Origin: Romanomermis culicivorax
Taxonomy: Eukaryota; Nematoda; Enoplea; Mermithida; Mermithidae
Length of the DNA: 64,000 nt
Assembly: GCA_963922205.1 (NCBI GenBank)
Contig: CAWUHX010000262.1
Span: forward strand, 193,501 to 257,500
Direction: 5' to 3'
The notes under the pieces were generated by a model. It saw only the letters and a list, made by a program, of their open reading frames with translations, had not been told where the DNA came from and searched no databases. Below are positions 12,034-22,982 of the stretch, in pieces. The translations under genes were made by a program, and so were the position numbers. The first letter of the stretch is position 1; each line of letters opens with the position of its first letter.

Positions 12034-12465
12034 CTATTGATGAATATGGACTGTTCCCTTGGCCCAAATATTCTTATGCCGTTTTTGTACTAGGTTACCA
12101 TGGATCGCTTTCAAAAGAGCATACCAAGTTTTGAATTAGCCAGATCTACTTGCAGTTCCAATTAATATGTCAACTAACTTCTGTAGATAGAGGTATTTAT
12201 GATCTGCTGATTTTTAAACTCAGTTGTTTCACCGTAATATACAAGATTCGCGTGTGCTCGTGCTCTTTGCAGGAATTTTGTATCAAGCTCATCTGCTGGT
12301 TGCTGCTTTATATCCAACAAGTGTTTTTGAGCGTATCAATGCTACAATCTGGGGCACAATATGTCAAGATTTTGCCTCGGACAACTGCAATCTTGATCAG
12401 TTAGTATCCAAGAACTGCTGACGCTTAGACCGTCTGTGTGTGATTGCAATGTCTGGCAAGTGTAT

Positions 12466-12603
12466 GTCATGGTTGTTTTTTAGCACAGTGCAAATGAAGT
12501 TGGGCCTGTGCTAATGAAAATTTTAGTCGTGCTAAGAAAAAGTAATATAAATTAAGGAAGCGGCCGTGCTAATGGGACTCATGCTGATAAAAAATCTTGG
12601 CAT
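12466..12603. mobile_element. Small GTGCTAA-type MITE ending 18 bp before exon B1
   Basis: The 138 bp block interrupts intron sequence that is continuous upstream of exons B2 and B3. Both ends carry T/A runs and GTGCTAA or GCTGAT-type motifs in inverted arrangement. Related sequence lies near 10330-10450 and 63890-63990. A clear target duplication cannot be assigned because the target is itself TGTAT-repetitive. Confidence 0.75.
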
Positions 12604-12621
12604 TTGTATTGTTTCTTGTAG

Positions 12622-13152
12622 TGCGAGCTAAAGCGGTGACGCCTGTTGTCAAACCACCTACTTCGTCAGATTCCGATTCATCCGATTCCGAAAAAGAAGC
12701 AAAAGCCACAAAATCGGTAGCAGTCGCTCAGCAACATCCGAGCAACTTACAATCGCAGAAGAAACCCGATTCGTCGTCGTCATCTTCTGATTCCTCGGAG
12801 GACGAGAAGAAAAAGAACAACAAGCAACCAAAACAAATTGCTGTCAGAACCACAAATAGACTCGTTTTTCAAAAGAAGCCGGTATCGTCTGATAGCGATT
12901 CATCATCTTCCGATTTGGATAACGAGAAACTTAAGTCAAATCCAGTGTTGAACACGCAAGCTGTAGTAAAACCGCCGGCTAAGAAAGCTGATTCCAAATC
13001 GTCGTCCGGGTCGGATCCGGAGATGAAAAAATTGTTGCAGGGCGAAACGACGAATAAAGCTTCAACATCAGCCGAGAATTCCATCACTAAAAAGCCTGCC
13101 TCTTCTTCGTCAGATACGGACGATGCGCCAGCAATAAAAAAGACGTTATCAG
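12622..13152 (+). CDS. NOLC1: NOLC1/Nopp140 repeat exon B1
   Basis: This exon is 531 nt, phase 1 at both ends, between acceptor ttcttgtag and donor GTTACC. It encodes SDSDSSDSEKE, DSSSSSSDSSEDEKKK, DSDSSSSDLDNEK, a KKADSKSSSGSD cluster and a PASSSSDTDD block, separated by Lys/Pro/Gln-rich linkers. Homologous to B3 over its whole length and to the first two thirds of the (BC)2 exon. The same phase as A, B and C exons means it can be skipped or duplicated without breaking frame. Confidence 0.88.
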
Positions 13153-13563
13153 GTTACCCATCATTTGATATTCTAAAATCATGTGTAGTATAGTAGCTTT
13201 ATCGTAATTTCATTTTTAAAGAATTTCAAATGAAAAACAATGTACGTATAATGCATCTTGTCAAACTTGGTATAAATTTTTAATCAGTTAGATAGTCCCG
13301 GCAACCAGCTAGAAAACTATCAAAACAACGAAATTCGTCAATTTAGGACAAAAAACGGGCAACTGAAGTTCAAAAATCAGGCAGCCAACCGAAAATTTAT
13401 TCTTCAAGCAGCAAGATCTGCTGTTATTGCCCAGGATTGCTTGTAGTCTTCTTGGATTTAGGACGATAGCCTCAACTTGACATTTCTGATGTGAGAATGC
13501 AAGGAAAAATTTACATTCTAAATCTATGAGCGTGTCTTTTATTGATGGTGTTTTTTCTGGCAG
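13153..13563 (+). other. Intron B1-C1
   Basis: A 411 bp intron with GT..AG borders and a T-rich end (ttttttctggcag). No repeat element or exon was recognised in it. The corresponding interval is missing from the fused (BC)2 exon. Confidence 0.8.
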
Positions 13564-13962
13564 TCAAAACAGCGACGCCAGTGTCAAAAAAACCCGTTTC
13601 GACGGATTCCAAAGGCGAAGTAAGCCAACAAGCCCTCAAGAATCTATCGTCGAGAGCTAGACCCGATTCGTCTTCAACATCTGATTCTTCCGACGATGAA
13701 AGAGAGCCGAACAAAAAGCAACCTCAACAAAGTCCGGCCGTCAGAAAGAAACAAGTAACCGTGAAATTTGCGGTTACAAAAGCTAGCTCAGGATCGTCTG
13801 ACTCAGATTCGGAGGATGAAAAACCGCAGAATTATAAAACTATTAAAAAAGCTACTCCTCCATCGTTAAAACCAATCGTCAAAAAAGCGGCGTCTTCGTC
13901 GTCGTCGGATACCGAAAAAGAAGTTACCAATGCTGAAGCAGTAAATTCAAAACGAGGTCTAG
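13564..13962 (+). CDS. NOLC1: NOLC1/Nopp140 repeat exon C1
   Basis: This exon is 399 nt, phase 1 at both ends, with donor GTAATA. It encodes STSDSSDDERE, SSGSSDSDSEDEK and SSSSSDTEKE acidic clusters with KK-rich linkers. The last two thirds match the 3' part of the (BC)2 exon, including the end (RGLG here, QALG there) and the donor sequence. It is the only separate C exon seen. No third C exon was found after B3. Confidence 0.87.
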
Positions 13963-14066
13963 GTAATATCGTATGGCATTCGATATTCTTACTAGCTGAA
14001 ATCTTGAAAATTTTTGCACACTTGCGCGCATTGAAACGCTACTCGGAAGTAAAAATGTACGTACCA

Positions 14067-14823
14067 TAGGGTTTTTTTGTGCACTGAGCACAGTTTTTGG
14101 AGTTTGTGCGCAAATTTTTAGGGCGTTTCGTGCACGGTGCGCAATTCGATTCTCATAGCATGCGGATTTTCAAGTCGCGTGTTTTCAATATAATTTTTAT
14201 GCTGTTCTCGTAGGGAAAAATGATTTAATTGACGGCCAAATTAGACCGCTTATCCAGGAAATACACGCTGACAATTTATTTTCCAGCGCTGTAATATCAA
14301 AATCCATAGGAATTTTCGGCGCTTCGTTCCGTATGTAACTTCTTCTATCATTCTTGTTTTTTCGCCTGAATTTATTAACCCTTCAATCTGATCTTCTAGC
14401 TGGTTTGGTTAGCTAATTGAAAACAGCATCTTATTGCTCAAGAATATCATTCTTGACTGAAAAATTAAACCCTAAATTATTGAATAAGTCTTGAAAACAT
14501 TCATTTACCAGCGTTTTAGAATATAAAACTTCAAATGTTTTTTCCGACGCTTTGGGCCAGAACGAAGGATAGATCATATGCATTCTATAGTCTTTTATTT
14601 TTACTGACCACAGGGATTTCGTCAGTAGAATTCCTAGCTAATTTGTGATTTTTTTGCTTCCGTTTGTGGTTGCTTTCCCATTATTATTTTTTATATACAA
14701 ATGTCAGCGACGGTGAGTATCATATGAATTCATGTTATGAATGTGCAAATTTTTTTTCTCTGCAGAAGCTTTTGCACACACTCTGTCCACCGTGCACACC
14801 ACGCACTGCACAAAAAAACCCTG
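14067..14823. mobile_element. TIR element, TAGGGTTTTTTTGTGCA ends
   Basis: About 757 bp, with left end TAGGGTTTTTTTGTGCAC and right end TGCACAAAAAAACCCTG, and internal GTGCAC-rich subterminal motifs. No convincing target duplication was found. No coding capacity. Confidence 0.55.
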
Positions 14824-14869
14824 ATGTACTGTGGAAGTACTTTGAGCTGAAGTAAAAAAAACTCCATTT

Positions 14870-15420
14870 TCATCAATTTATTGAATACATGACATGATTA
14901 ATAATCAGAATAAGCATTAAAAAGATAAAATAAATGCAGGTTGTTCGGGCCTGTCTCCAAATTTTTTTGCGCAGGGCAGGTTGCAATGTGCAACTTGGGG
15001 AAAAAATTCGGTTGCACAGATAATTTTTTAGTTGCTCGCTCTTAAATTGACAAACTCGCTCAACTCCATCAGAGAAATGATCAAAAGCTACTTCCCTTGT
15101 ATTTCATTCAATTCGCGTCAGTTATAGACTTTTAGAAGTTAATTTCTCGAGATTTGTAGGAGAAATGAAAGGTTAGCAAAAGTAAATTGTTTGGCGCCTA
15201 GCGCCGAAAAATATCTATTTCGAGGACGCCGGAAAAATCATTTTTTCGAGCACCTTCTTCTGCATCTATTGATGATCGATCGTGATCTTTACGGCATTTG
15301 GTTGGCGAAAGAAGTGGAACAATTTTCCTCCATTTTCGATCTAATATATCATGTTCCAGTAATTTACCAATCATAATTAATCATCAAAAGAGATTGTTTT
15401 CTTATAATCTGAAGCATAAA
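14870..15420 (+). repeat. Dispersed repeat copy 1 of 3
   Basis: Shares long stretches, including CAGGTTGCAATGTGCAACTT and the GGCGCC..GCGCC hairpin region, with about 31200-31640 (same orientation) and about 41960-42560 (reverse). No TIR or target duplication was defined and no protein is conserved. Confidence 0.6.
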
Positions 15421-15839
15421 AAAGCGCCATTGGTATTTTACCTCTGACTTGAATATTTTAGATTTTGATATCCTATAACCATTATTTTTTCCAAAAATAA
15501 TATTTTTTGTGGGAAAAAATTCTGAAATATGGAAAGAAATTCTGGAGGCTTTTCACAAATGTGGAAATTTTTTTCGACAGATTATTTGGTGACGCATTAT
15601 GAGTATAATTAAGAATTCAGACTCAATTATCAGAATTTGTCGTCAAATATAGTAAAATTTGATTCAATTAATCAAAAATATTGCTGTAATCATGTAAAAT
15701 ATATGATGGAGTGTTCGTTCGGTTCGATATCATTGCTAATGATACGCACAATCCTGCATTTTCAGTGTCAAAAAACGCTGTTTGATAAGTTTAGTCTCAA
15801 AAAATTCATAACCATTCGGCGCATAGGTGACTTTCAAAA

Positions 15840-16915
15840 TTTTAGGAACCGGGTACCCGGTCTTTAGGGTACCCGGGTTACCCGTATATTTCGGGTACCC
15901 GGGTACTATATGCAAGTATTTAAAAAGTCAGTGAATGAACGCACTCCATGAAAATTTTCAGAAAACATAAATTTTGAGACATGAGCCTTGCAAAGAGCTA
16001 CTAAACGAAAGTTAGGAAAACCCAATAACACATTTTCTTCAAACAAAAGTTTTTTTCCAAAAAAAAATTTCTTTTCGTTTGGAGAAAATGAATATTTCAA
16101 AATTTTTTACACTTATAAGCAAATTGTGGTGACCTGGTCACGCATCACAACTATTTGATGAAGCCAGATATCCCACTAGGTCTGGGTTTAACCGTCGATA
16201 TATCCCACTAGGCCTGGGTTTAACCGTCGATATATCCCACTAGGCCTGGGTTTAACCATCTCTACCGGTTCATCATCATCGGTTTTTATACCTCTTCAAT
16301 CTTATACATAATGCATCTCTCCAACTTTTATTGTTTTCTTATACTGCATCGAGTACCAATAATTGACACAGGCATAATTTCTCGAAGACTTTTTCTATAT
16401 TTCCGTTTCGTGCCTCATTGTTAAAACACATAGATTTTTAGTTGCTTAAAATACGCCAGTGACTTTTTGAGAGCCATAAGCGGCGTTGTTAACACGTTGA
16501 GTAGGTACATGCGCTGAATTAATTAAGGAAAATACGTTCATTCACTGTAACTGCACATAAATACAAGTAATAGTATATAAATATTCCGTTTATACAATAT
16601 CTTTTTGAGACCCGGGTAGCACCCGGGTTTCATTCAGAAAATTTACCCGGGTACCCGAAATACCCGGGTACCCGGTGTGAAGCACTAAAGACGATAATGT
16701 TAAATGTCGCTACCATTTTTTTCCAATATGTGGAAAATTTTTTTAGGGTCTTTCCACAAATGTGGAAGAATTGTTGGGAAAAAACAGTGCCTATTTTCTT
16801 GATTATATTCGCAAAACCATTTTGCGAATATAATCGCGGATACCCGGGTAGCCGCGGTCACCGGGTAGCGTTCCTCTGATTTCACCGAGTAATTCGGTTA
16901 CCCGGTGTGAAGCTC
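15840..16915. repeat. GGGTACCC-rich relics of the TAGAGCTTCACAC family
   Basis: Blocks of GGGTACCCGGGTACCCGG-like palindromes occur at 15840-15915, 16605-16680 and 16850-16915. Two of them end in GTGTGAAGC(A/T)CTA, the right terminus of the intact element at 47099-48671. They look like partial or overlapping old copies. Confidence 0.6.
16168..16263 (+). repeat. Tandem repeat, 32 bp unit, three copies
   Basis: Three near-identical units, each with the core ATCCCACTAGGCCTGGG followed by TTTAACCGTCGA, differing at only a few positions. Confidence 0.85.
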
Positions 16916-17539
16916 TAAAACAAATTTTTATTGTTTTTTGTACAATACTATTCTTTGAATCATTTTTTGAACTTTCTTATCGAAATATTTTCCATTGACC
17001 CCCCTAAAATTTTGGCCAATCGATGACACCCTACATATAAAAAAGTCACCTGATGCCTCAAGACCTCTGAGCTACGATACACGTTCAGACAATCTTTGGA
17101 AGTTCAGCTGAAAGTTTCGACTGTTGATTTGAGTTGCTGAAGAGTTATGGTAGTATTTTAAATCAAAGTCGGCGTAACAACTATTGCACACTTTATCATA
17201 TAGTCTGTTTTGATAAAATCTTGTGAATTGAAAAATGACTAGAATTAGATGTACCGTCAAAGTTATGTACACATATTTTACCCGGAAAATTGTTAAAAGT
17301 TCGCTTAGACTTTTAAGCCCACAAATTTTCAGTCCCATGTGACATGTGGTTTGGTAGAAATTTTGAAAAAATGTGATATAGTTCTTGCTTTCTAGTTTTA
17401 TTATTAATAAACATTCTTAGAATAAAAGACCATAGTTATGCACTGAATTTGGGCAGAAGTCATGTACAGGAAAACTTGACTATCCGGTGGCCAGTTTCGT
17501 CAAGATCTGTCACTGGGTAGCGCCTCATCACATCAGAAT

Positions 17540-18165
17540 AAGTTATATTATCCGCTTCGCAGAAATAAAGGTACGATTTCTGAGAGATTTGACCAACTGT
17601 TCCATTGACCTATGATAGGTTGGAAATGAATAAAATATGATAGTAAAATATTTTGAGTCGTTTTACACACTGAATATCGTGGCAGCATTCATTTCGCATA
17701 AAAGTCGAAGTTCGCATAGCTACAGTACCCCAAAATTTGGAATTTTTACATTTTTTGGTATTTTTCAGTCTGTATACGTGTTTCAAAATATCATAGCTCA
17801 GAAAAAGCGTTACTCTGTAGCCAAATATTCATTACATTTAGAAGGCTATGCTCTTTATTCAGGTATAGAAAAATATTTTCAATCCTTTATTTCACACCTT
17901 TTATGCTAAACCGAAAAAGTCCTTTGGAGCCTTACTTGGACAACTTCTCATAGGATACCGCAGAATTTTTTCTTCATTTCTGTAGCCACTAATGTCCAAG
18001 ACCTTGTTATAAAATTTCATTCAGATTTGTATACCGCTTTGGGAGCTGTAGGTGTCTGCACATTCTGCAAGTTGATACCAAAATGTTGATTGATCCCACT
18101 AGATACGCCATATTAACAGGATGCAAGAAAAATTGAAAACGTTCAGATTAGAAAAATAAAAAAAA
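17540..18165 (+). repeat. Duplicated intron segment, copy 1 left part
   Basis: Closely resembles 33140-33740. For example, the stretch around 17705-17775 matches 33295-33360 with scattered substitutions. The match breaks at about 18165, where about 3.2 kb of satellite and other sequence intervenes before homology resumes at about 21385. Confidence 0.8.
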
Positions 18166-18299
18166 TATGTTAGTCGAATCACTGGTAAACGTACCTAGAC
18201 AATGGGTTCAACTGGATGCAACTCGGTACCAGATGAGGCGACCTTGGCACCAGATGACTTGATTCTCAGCACTAGATCGTGTTTTGTGTGTGGGCCGAT

Positions 18300-19740
18300 T
18301 ATAACTAAGAGAAAATAGGATCGAGAATTTAGACATGAACCAAGCAATCAGGGAATCAACTAACTAACGAATCAGTCAGGGAATTGGTGAATCCATCAAT
18401 CAGTAAATCAATGAACGAATCAGGGAAACAACCAAGCAAACAATGACGGAATCAACCAATCAATCAATTGGGAAATCAATGAAGCAACAAACCAACCAAT
18501 TAGAGAATCAACCAACTGACCAACCAGAGAAATAACGAACCAATCAACCAGGGAAATAACCAACCAACCACTCAGGGAATTAACGAACAAATCGATCAGA
18601 AAATCAATTAGCCAACCAGAGTATCAATAAACCAGCCCACTAATCAGGGGAACAACCAACCAACCAATCAGGGATCATTCAACCAATCCGAAAATCAACG
18701 AATCAATCAACTAACTAGGAAAATAACCAACCTATCACGAGATCAACTAGCCAACCAAAGAATCTATGAACCTACCAATCAGTGAATCATTCAACCAACC
18801 CGGAAATCAATGGATCAAACGACCAACCAATCAGGAAAATAGCCAACCAATCAAGAAATCAACTTGCCGAATAAAGAATCAATGAACCATTCAATCAATC
18901 CAGGTATCAATTTATCAACTAATCATTAGAATAACCAACCAATCAGGGAATCAACCAACGAAACAATCGGGGAGTCAGTAAAGCTACCAATCAATCAATC
19001 GGTAAATCAATTAACCAACCAGGGAATCAATGAACCAATCAAGGAAACAACCAACCAGGTAACTGATGAGCCAACCAGCCAATCAGGAAAACAACCCAGC
19101 AAACAATCGGGGAATCATTCAACCCACCCGGAAATACTAACCAACTAATTGAGGATCAACCAATCAACCAGGGAATCAATGAACCAACTAATCAATCAAT
19201 GAATCAACCAGCTGACTAGGAAATCAACCAACTAATTACTTGGTGCATCAGGAAGTCGACCATCCGGCATAAATCTGGGAATTAACCAAAACTAAACTGT
19301 TGGGAAACTAACCAACCAACAAAGAAATCAATGAGGCAACTTACTTATGAATCAGCCAACTAAACAGCCAGTTAGGAAATCACCAATCAAATCACAGTGT
19401 CAATGAACATACCTGTAAAACCTCCGACCAGTTGGGGGGGGAGTAGAAAAAGTCGAAATTTTTCCCAAAAAAGGCCAAAAAACATACACTTTTTGCAAAT
19501 TTTTTTAATTTTTTCCAAACTGGAGGGGGGGTAGGGGGGTAAATGATTTTGGGTACAGGGTTGGCCAAGTTGGGGGTCCCCCCCCGCAACCCCGCCCCCC
19601 AAGTACAAGTATGTCAATGCACCAACTAATCAAGAAATCATTCTCAACTAACTGACCAATCAACTAAAGAAAGAATTAATCAAACATCCAGAAAAGGGAA
19701 CTAATTGATCAGGGAATTAACCATCATGATCACTGACCAT
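18300..19740 (+). repeat. Degenerate AACCAACCAATCAGGGAATCAA satellite
   Basis: About 1.4 kb made almost entirely of short variable units combining AACCAACC, AATCAGG and GAATCAATG. Unit lengths drift and no long period is evident. A CATACCTGTA MITE has inserted into it at 19408-19613. No reading frame is maintained. Confidence 0.85.
19408..19613. mobile_element. CATACCTGTA-type MITE with 8 bp TSD
   Basis: 206 bp with ends CATACCTGTA and TACAAGTATG. It is flanked by TCAATGAA (19400-19407) and TCAATGCA (19614-19621), seven of eight identical. It lies in the satellite, which therefore predates it. Confidence 0.85.
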
Positions 19741-21384
19741 CAATGGAATCCAGTGAAGCATTTACGCATGACTTGGTCATAATCATTTAACTTGGTCATG
19801 AGCATTTTGGACATTCTTTTATAGTTTTTAGACAGCAATTTCTTTTTCCTTCAATGACTGCAAAACATTTTGCACAATCGATGACTATCCACACAAAGAT
19901 CGATTGATACATCTACACCTTGGATCTCTGCCACATGTATCGTTCAATTCCGTACTTCGATACCAAATGAGTTGGGCCTGCTTTCTCAGTCATTAGTCTA
20001 ATACGCTAGAAATTTATGGAATAAGTTAGAGATGCTTCTTACTCATATGTGACTATGTCAGATGTTATTGAACAATACTGCTTTATGCTGGAAAATTAGT
20101 TTTCCAATAACTTGTTAAAGATAAACAAAGTTCAAATTTTCAGTTCAACATTTCTTTATCACTTTACAAATTAAAAAATATGCTAAAAATATATAAAACT
20201 TCAGACTTGAAATATCTGGAAATTACTTCTATGATGCTTCTAAACTCAAATCGGCTCCGCTTCATATTTGAAAAATTTTTTTAAAAAGTTGAAAAATTGA
20301 GATTTTGGAATTTTAACACGCTCTAAAATTAGCATTTTTTATGTCAAACCCCCCAGCAATTTCCCCAATATTTTTCTCCAAAAAGCACGAATTTTGGGAA
20401 AACAGTGGATGGATCAATCCGAAGAATTATAAATAGAGTCCGGAAATTTTTGGATGTTTGTTGATTTTTGAGCCTGAGGAAGATTTTTCTGACCAGGTAA
20501 TGTCGACAAAGCGCTGTGTGAAAAGATACCAAAAGAATGTTTGTACGGAGCCAAAAATGTTTGCCTTGGACAGAAAAAACCCCGTAATTGGAATTAAGGG
20601 TACAGTGCCATATGCCATATACATTTTAATCTGCCTCTATAACTGTCGTAATTCATAACACTCACAAAGTGAGAAAATATATTCAATAGAAAAATTGAAT
20701 TAAATGTTAATTGAGTTACATTGCTTGACTTTTATATAAATGCTGCCTTTGAGCTGAATCTGATGGATAAACTCCAATGGCAAGCAATGGAAAATTTTGA
20801 CTTTCTAAAATGCACAAAAATGCACTTTTCCAAGTTCTCAAAATTTTCCAGGTTTTCCAGGCATCATTTTTTCCTCTGACTACATAGGTTCCAGTTTCGC
20901 TGAATACACTGCTATGCCCTAAACATGTGAAGACTCTGGATCAAGCTTGAAAATCAACTTTGATTGCATTCTGTTCATTTTCGACACGATAAATGTACTA
21001 TGCATCCCTTGTTTGGCATGGCAACAACCAAAACGATTCGGGAACCAACCAACTTTTCCGGCTGGCTAGTACCAGATGGACCGATAGGGTTTGTCCAGGT
21101 ATGCTGGTAAAATTTCATTGATCTATTTACAATAGTTGTGCAACAAGAGGTCTCAGAAGAGATGCAACAAAAATTCCTCTCTTCCGTAATTTGATTGAAA
21201 AAAATCTAAGCTACGAGTTTAATGTTACAAAGTAAATGTCGGCTGTCTGATTCGAGCCTAGGCTATAAGCTGTGAATGCTCCACGCTTGAAGGCATCCTG
21301 TTTCACAACACGCAACGTTAACCAGACGAAAATAAGTCAAATGATAGTAGATTGCAGTGCCTTTCCAATGCAGCAAAGGGCATC

Positions 21385-22450
21385 GAATAACTTTCCATTT
21401 CCCTGTAAACGAATTTCAAATGATCATTCGATTTCTGAAATTTATTGAATATTCTCGAAATTTCCGATTTTTAATTTGAGGCATGTCGTTTAGCAACCAT
21501 CCAACCTAGATCAACAAAAATTTATCGGGACTTCAAGCCACAATTTTCCTTCTTACGCATTAGGTAAAGAAGCATCATGTGTTCCCAGAACTTTATTGGT
21601 TGGGCATTTATCCAGATTCAAAAAATATTTTAATGACAGTTCTGTGTGTGCAAATCTCTGCAGCTCCCAAAATGGTGCGCGATAACGACGATGTTACTTT
21701 CACAGGTACTGTTGGAATGTATGAACTACACTATAAACAGATAAAATTCTGCGGCATCGTATGTGAAGGTGCTCGAAAGTGCCCCTAAGCAGGATTTTTC
21801 TTTTTTTTGCTTCTCATTTTTATCTGTTTCAATTTTTTTTGTGATGTAAAATGTTTATTTGTGGAACAATTTTAAAATCAAAGTGTCTGTTGATAGTCAT
21901 TTGATAGGTAGACAAGGGCCACCTGGAAAATGCGGTGATTTCTCAGCCATTATCGTAAGTATGCTTTCTTCTTAGCTGTGCAGCTCCCCAAACGGTATAA
22001 ACATTTTGATGAAAATTTTACCAATAGAAGAAGAATGCATTAGCTATAAAATTAAAAAATAAAATCCTGCGGCATCCGATGGGGAAGTAGTTAGAAGTGC
22101 TTATGAAAAATTTTTTTTTCCACTTTCGACGGCTCATTTTCGACACTTTAAGCGCTTTTAGAAAGAATAGCATGCAAATCCTATCCTCTCCGGTGTAAAA
22201 TGAGAAATCATTTATCGAAAAAGAATATTCCAATCCTGAAATGTCGCTTGACTAGCAGGACGACCAAAAAAATTTTCTTTTTAAGCAAAACCAATGATAC
22301 CATGAAACTCAGCGCACGAAACTACTCGAAGTTTCTCATTTTGAGATATGATACTTTTCGACTTATCATAGGGTGGATCGAACTTCTCAGAAATCGTGTC
22401 TTAATTACTGAGAGAATGCTTTCCAGTTTGAACTCTAAAAAGAACACAAC
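21385..22450 (+). repeat. Duplicated intron segment, copy 1 right part
   Basis: Matches about 33740-34860. It preserves the empty target site (around 21595-21615) for the 33916-34209 transposon found in copy 2. A short open stretch at 21660-21710, bounded by CAG and GT, looks like a phase 1 exon but is repeat sequence that recurs without coding conservation. Confidence 0.75.
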
Positions 22451-22550
22451 TCACAGTATGACATTACTTTGACTCTAGGGACTTTACTCTATTTATTTCA
22501 GCGTGTAAAAAATTGAGCTCTATCTTATATCTTGAATTAAATTTTTTCAG

Positions 22551-22982
22551 CTCCTGTCAAAAGAACGGCTACAGTTGCGAAAAAACCCGTTTCGTCCGAT
22601 TCTGATTCTGATTCGTCTGATTCCGAGAGAGAGGCGAAAATCGTCGTTGTTCAACAACCATCTACCCAATTGGTATTAAAAAAGAAAGTCAATTCGTCGT
22701 CTTCGTCTTCTGATGCTTCGAATAACAAAAAAGAACTAAATCCACCGGAAACGAAAAAAAAGCAAATTCCGGCGAAACGAATGGTTAACAAAGCTGATTC
22801 TGAATCGTCATCCGACTCCAATCCTGAGAAAGTGAAATCACAACTTATAGCATCGAAAAAAACGTCAGTTGCAATAACGAAGCCGACAAACGCGAAAACC
22901 GCTTCTTCGTCGACCTCGTCGTCAGATACGGACGAGGAGGTTGCAAATACGAAATTCGCAGCAATGAAGCAGGATCATTTAG
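22551..22982 (+). CDS. NOLC1: NOLC1/Nopp140 repeat exon A2
   Basis: This exon is 432 nt, phase 1 at both ends, between ttttttcag and GTAAAT. It opens with APVKRTATVAKKPVSSDSDS and carries acidic clusters SDSDSDSSDSERE, SSSSSSDASNNKKE, DSESSSDSNPE and STSSSDTDEE, then ends like A1 and A3 (NTKFAAMKQ, against NTNFAASKQ in A1). It is the shortest A copy. The SDSSDDE-type second cluster is weakened here to SDASNNKKE, so it may be a poorer CK2 substrate. Confidence 0.88.

Larger units (their letters stand above)
9855..12621 (+). other. Intron A1-B1
   Basis: Contains a decayed hAT transposase element (about 11253-12033, minus), two clusters related to the GTGCTAA-type repeat (near 10330-10450 and 11020-11085), and a small insertion just before exon B1. 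No exon was found. The last bases before the insertion (12380-12465) match the intron upstream of B2 and B3. Confidence 0.7.
13963..22550 (+). other. Long intron C1-A2
   Basis: The intron holds a TIR element with TAGGGTTTTTTTGTGCA ends (14067-14823), a dispersed repeat copy (about 14870-15420), GGGTACCC-rich relics (15840-15915, 16605-16915), a 32 bp tandem (16168-16263), the left piece of a long duplicated segment (17540-18165), a degenerate satellite (18300-19740) with a MITE inside, and the right piece of the duplicated segment (21385-22450). No coding exon was supported. Confidence 0.65.

Noticed and set aside
12150..12421. Possible exon reading VLFAGILYQAHLLVAALYP
   Set aside because: The related intron near 26000-26150 does not keep this frame, and no splice site phases fit NOLC1.
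18300..19740. CRISPR-like array
   Set aside because: Units are short, variable and lack unique spacers of constant length, and the context is an animal intron.
21660..21712. A CAG-bounded, GT-terminated phase 1 segment (APKMVRDNDDVTFTG) that mimics a NOLC1 exon
   Set aside because: The same stretch recurs in diverged form near 21975 and 34265 without preserving frame, so it is repeat DNA.
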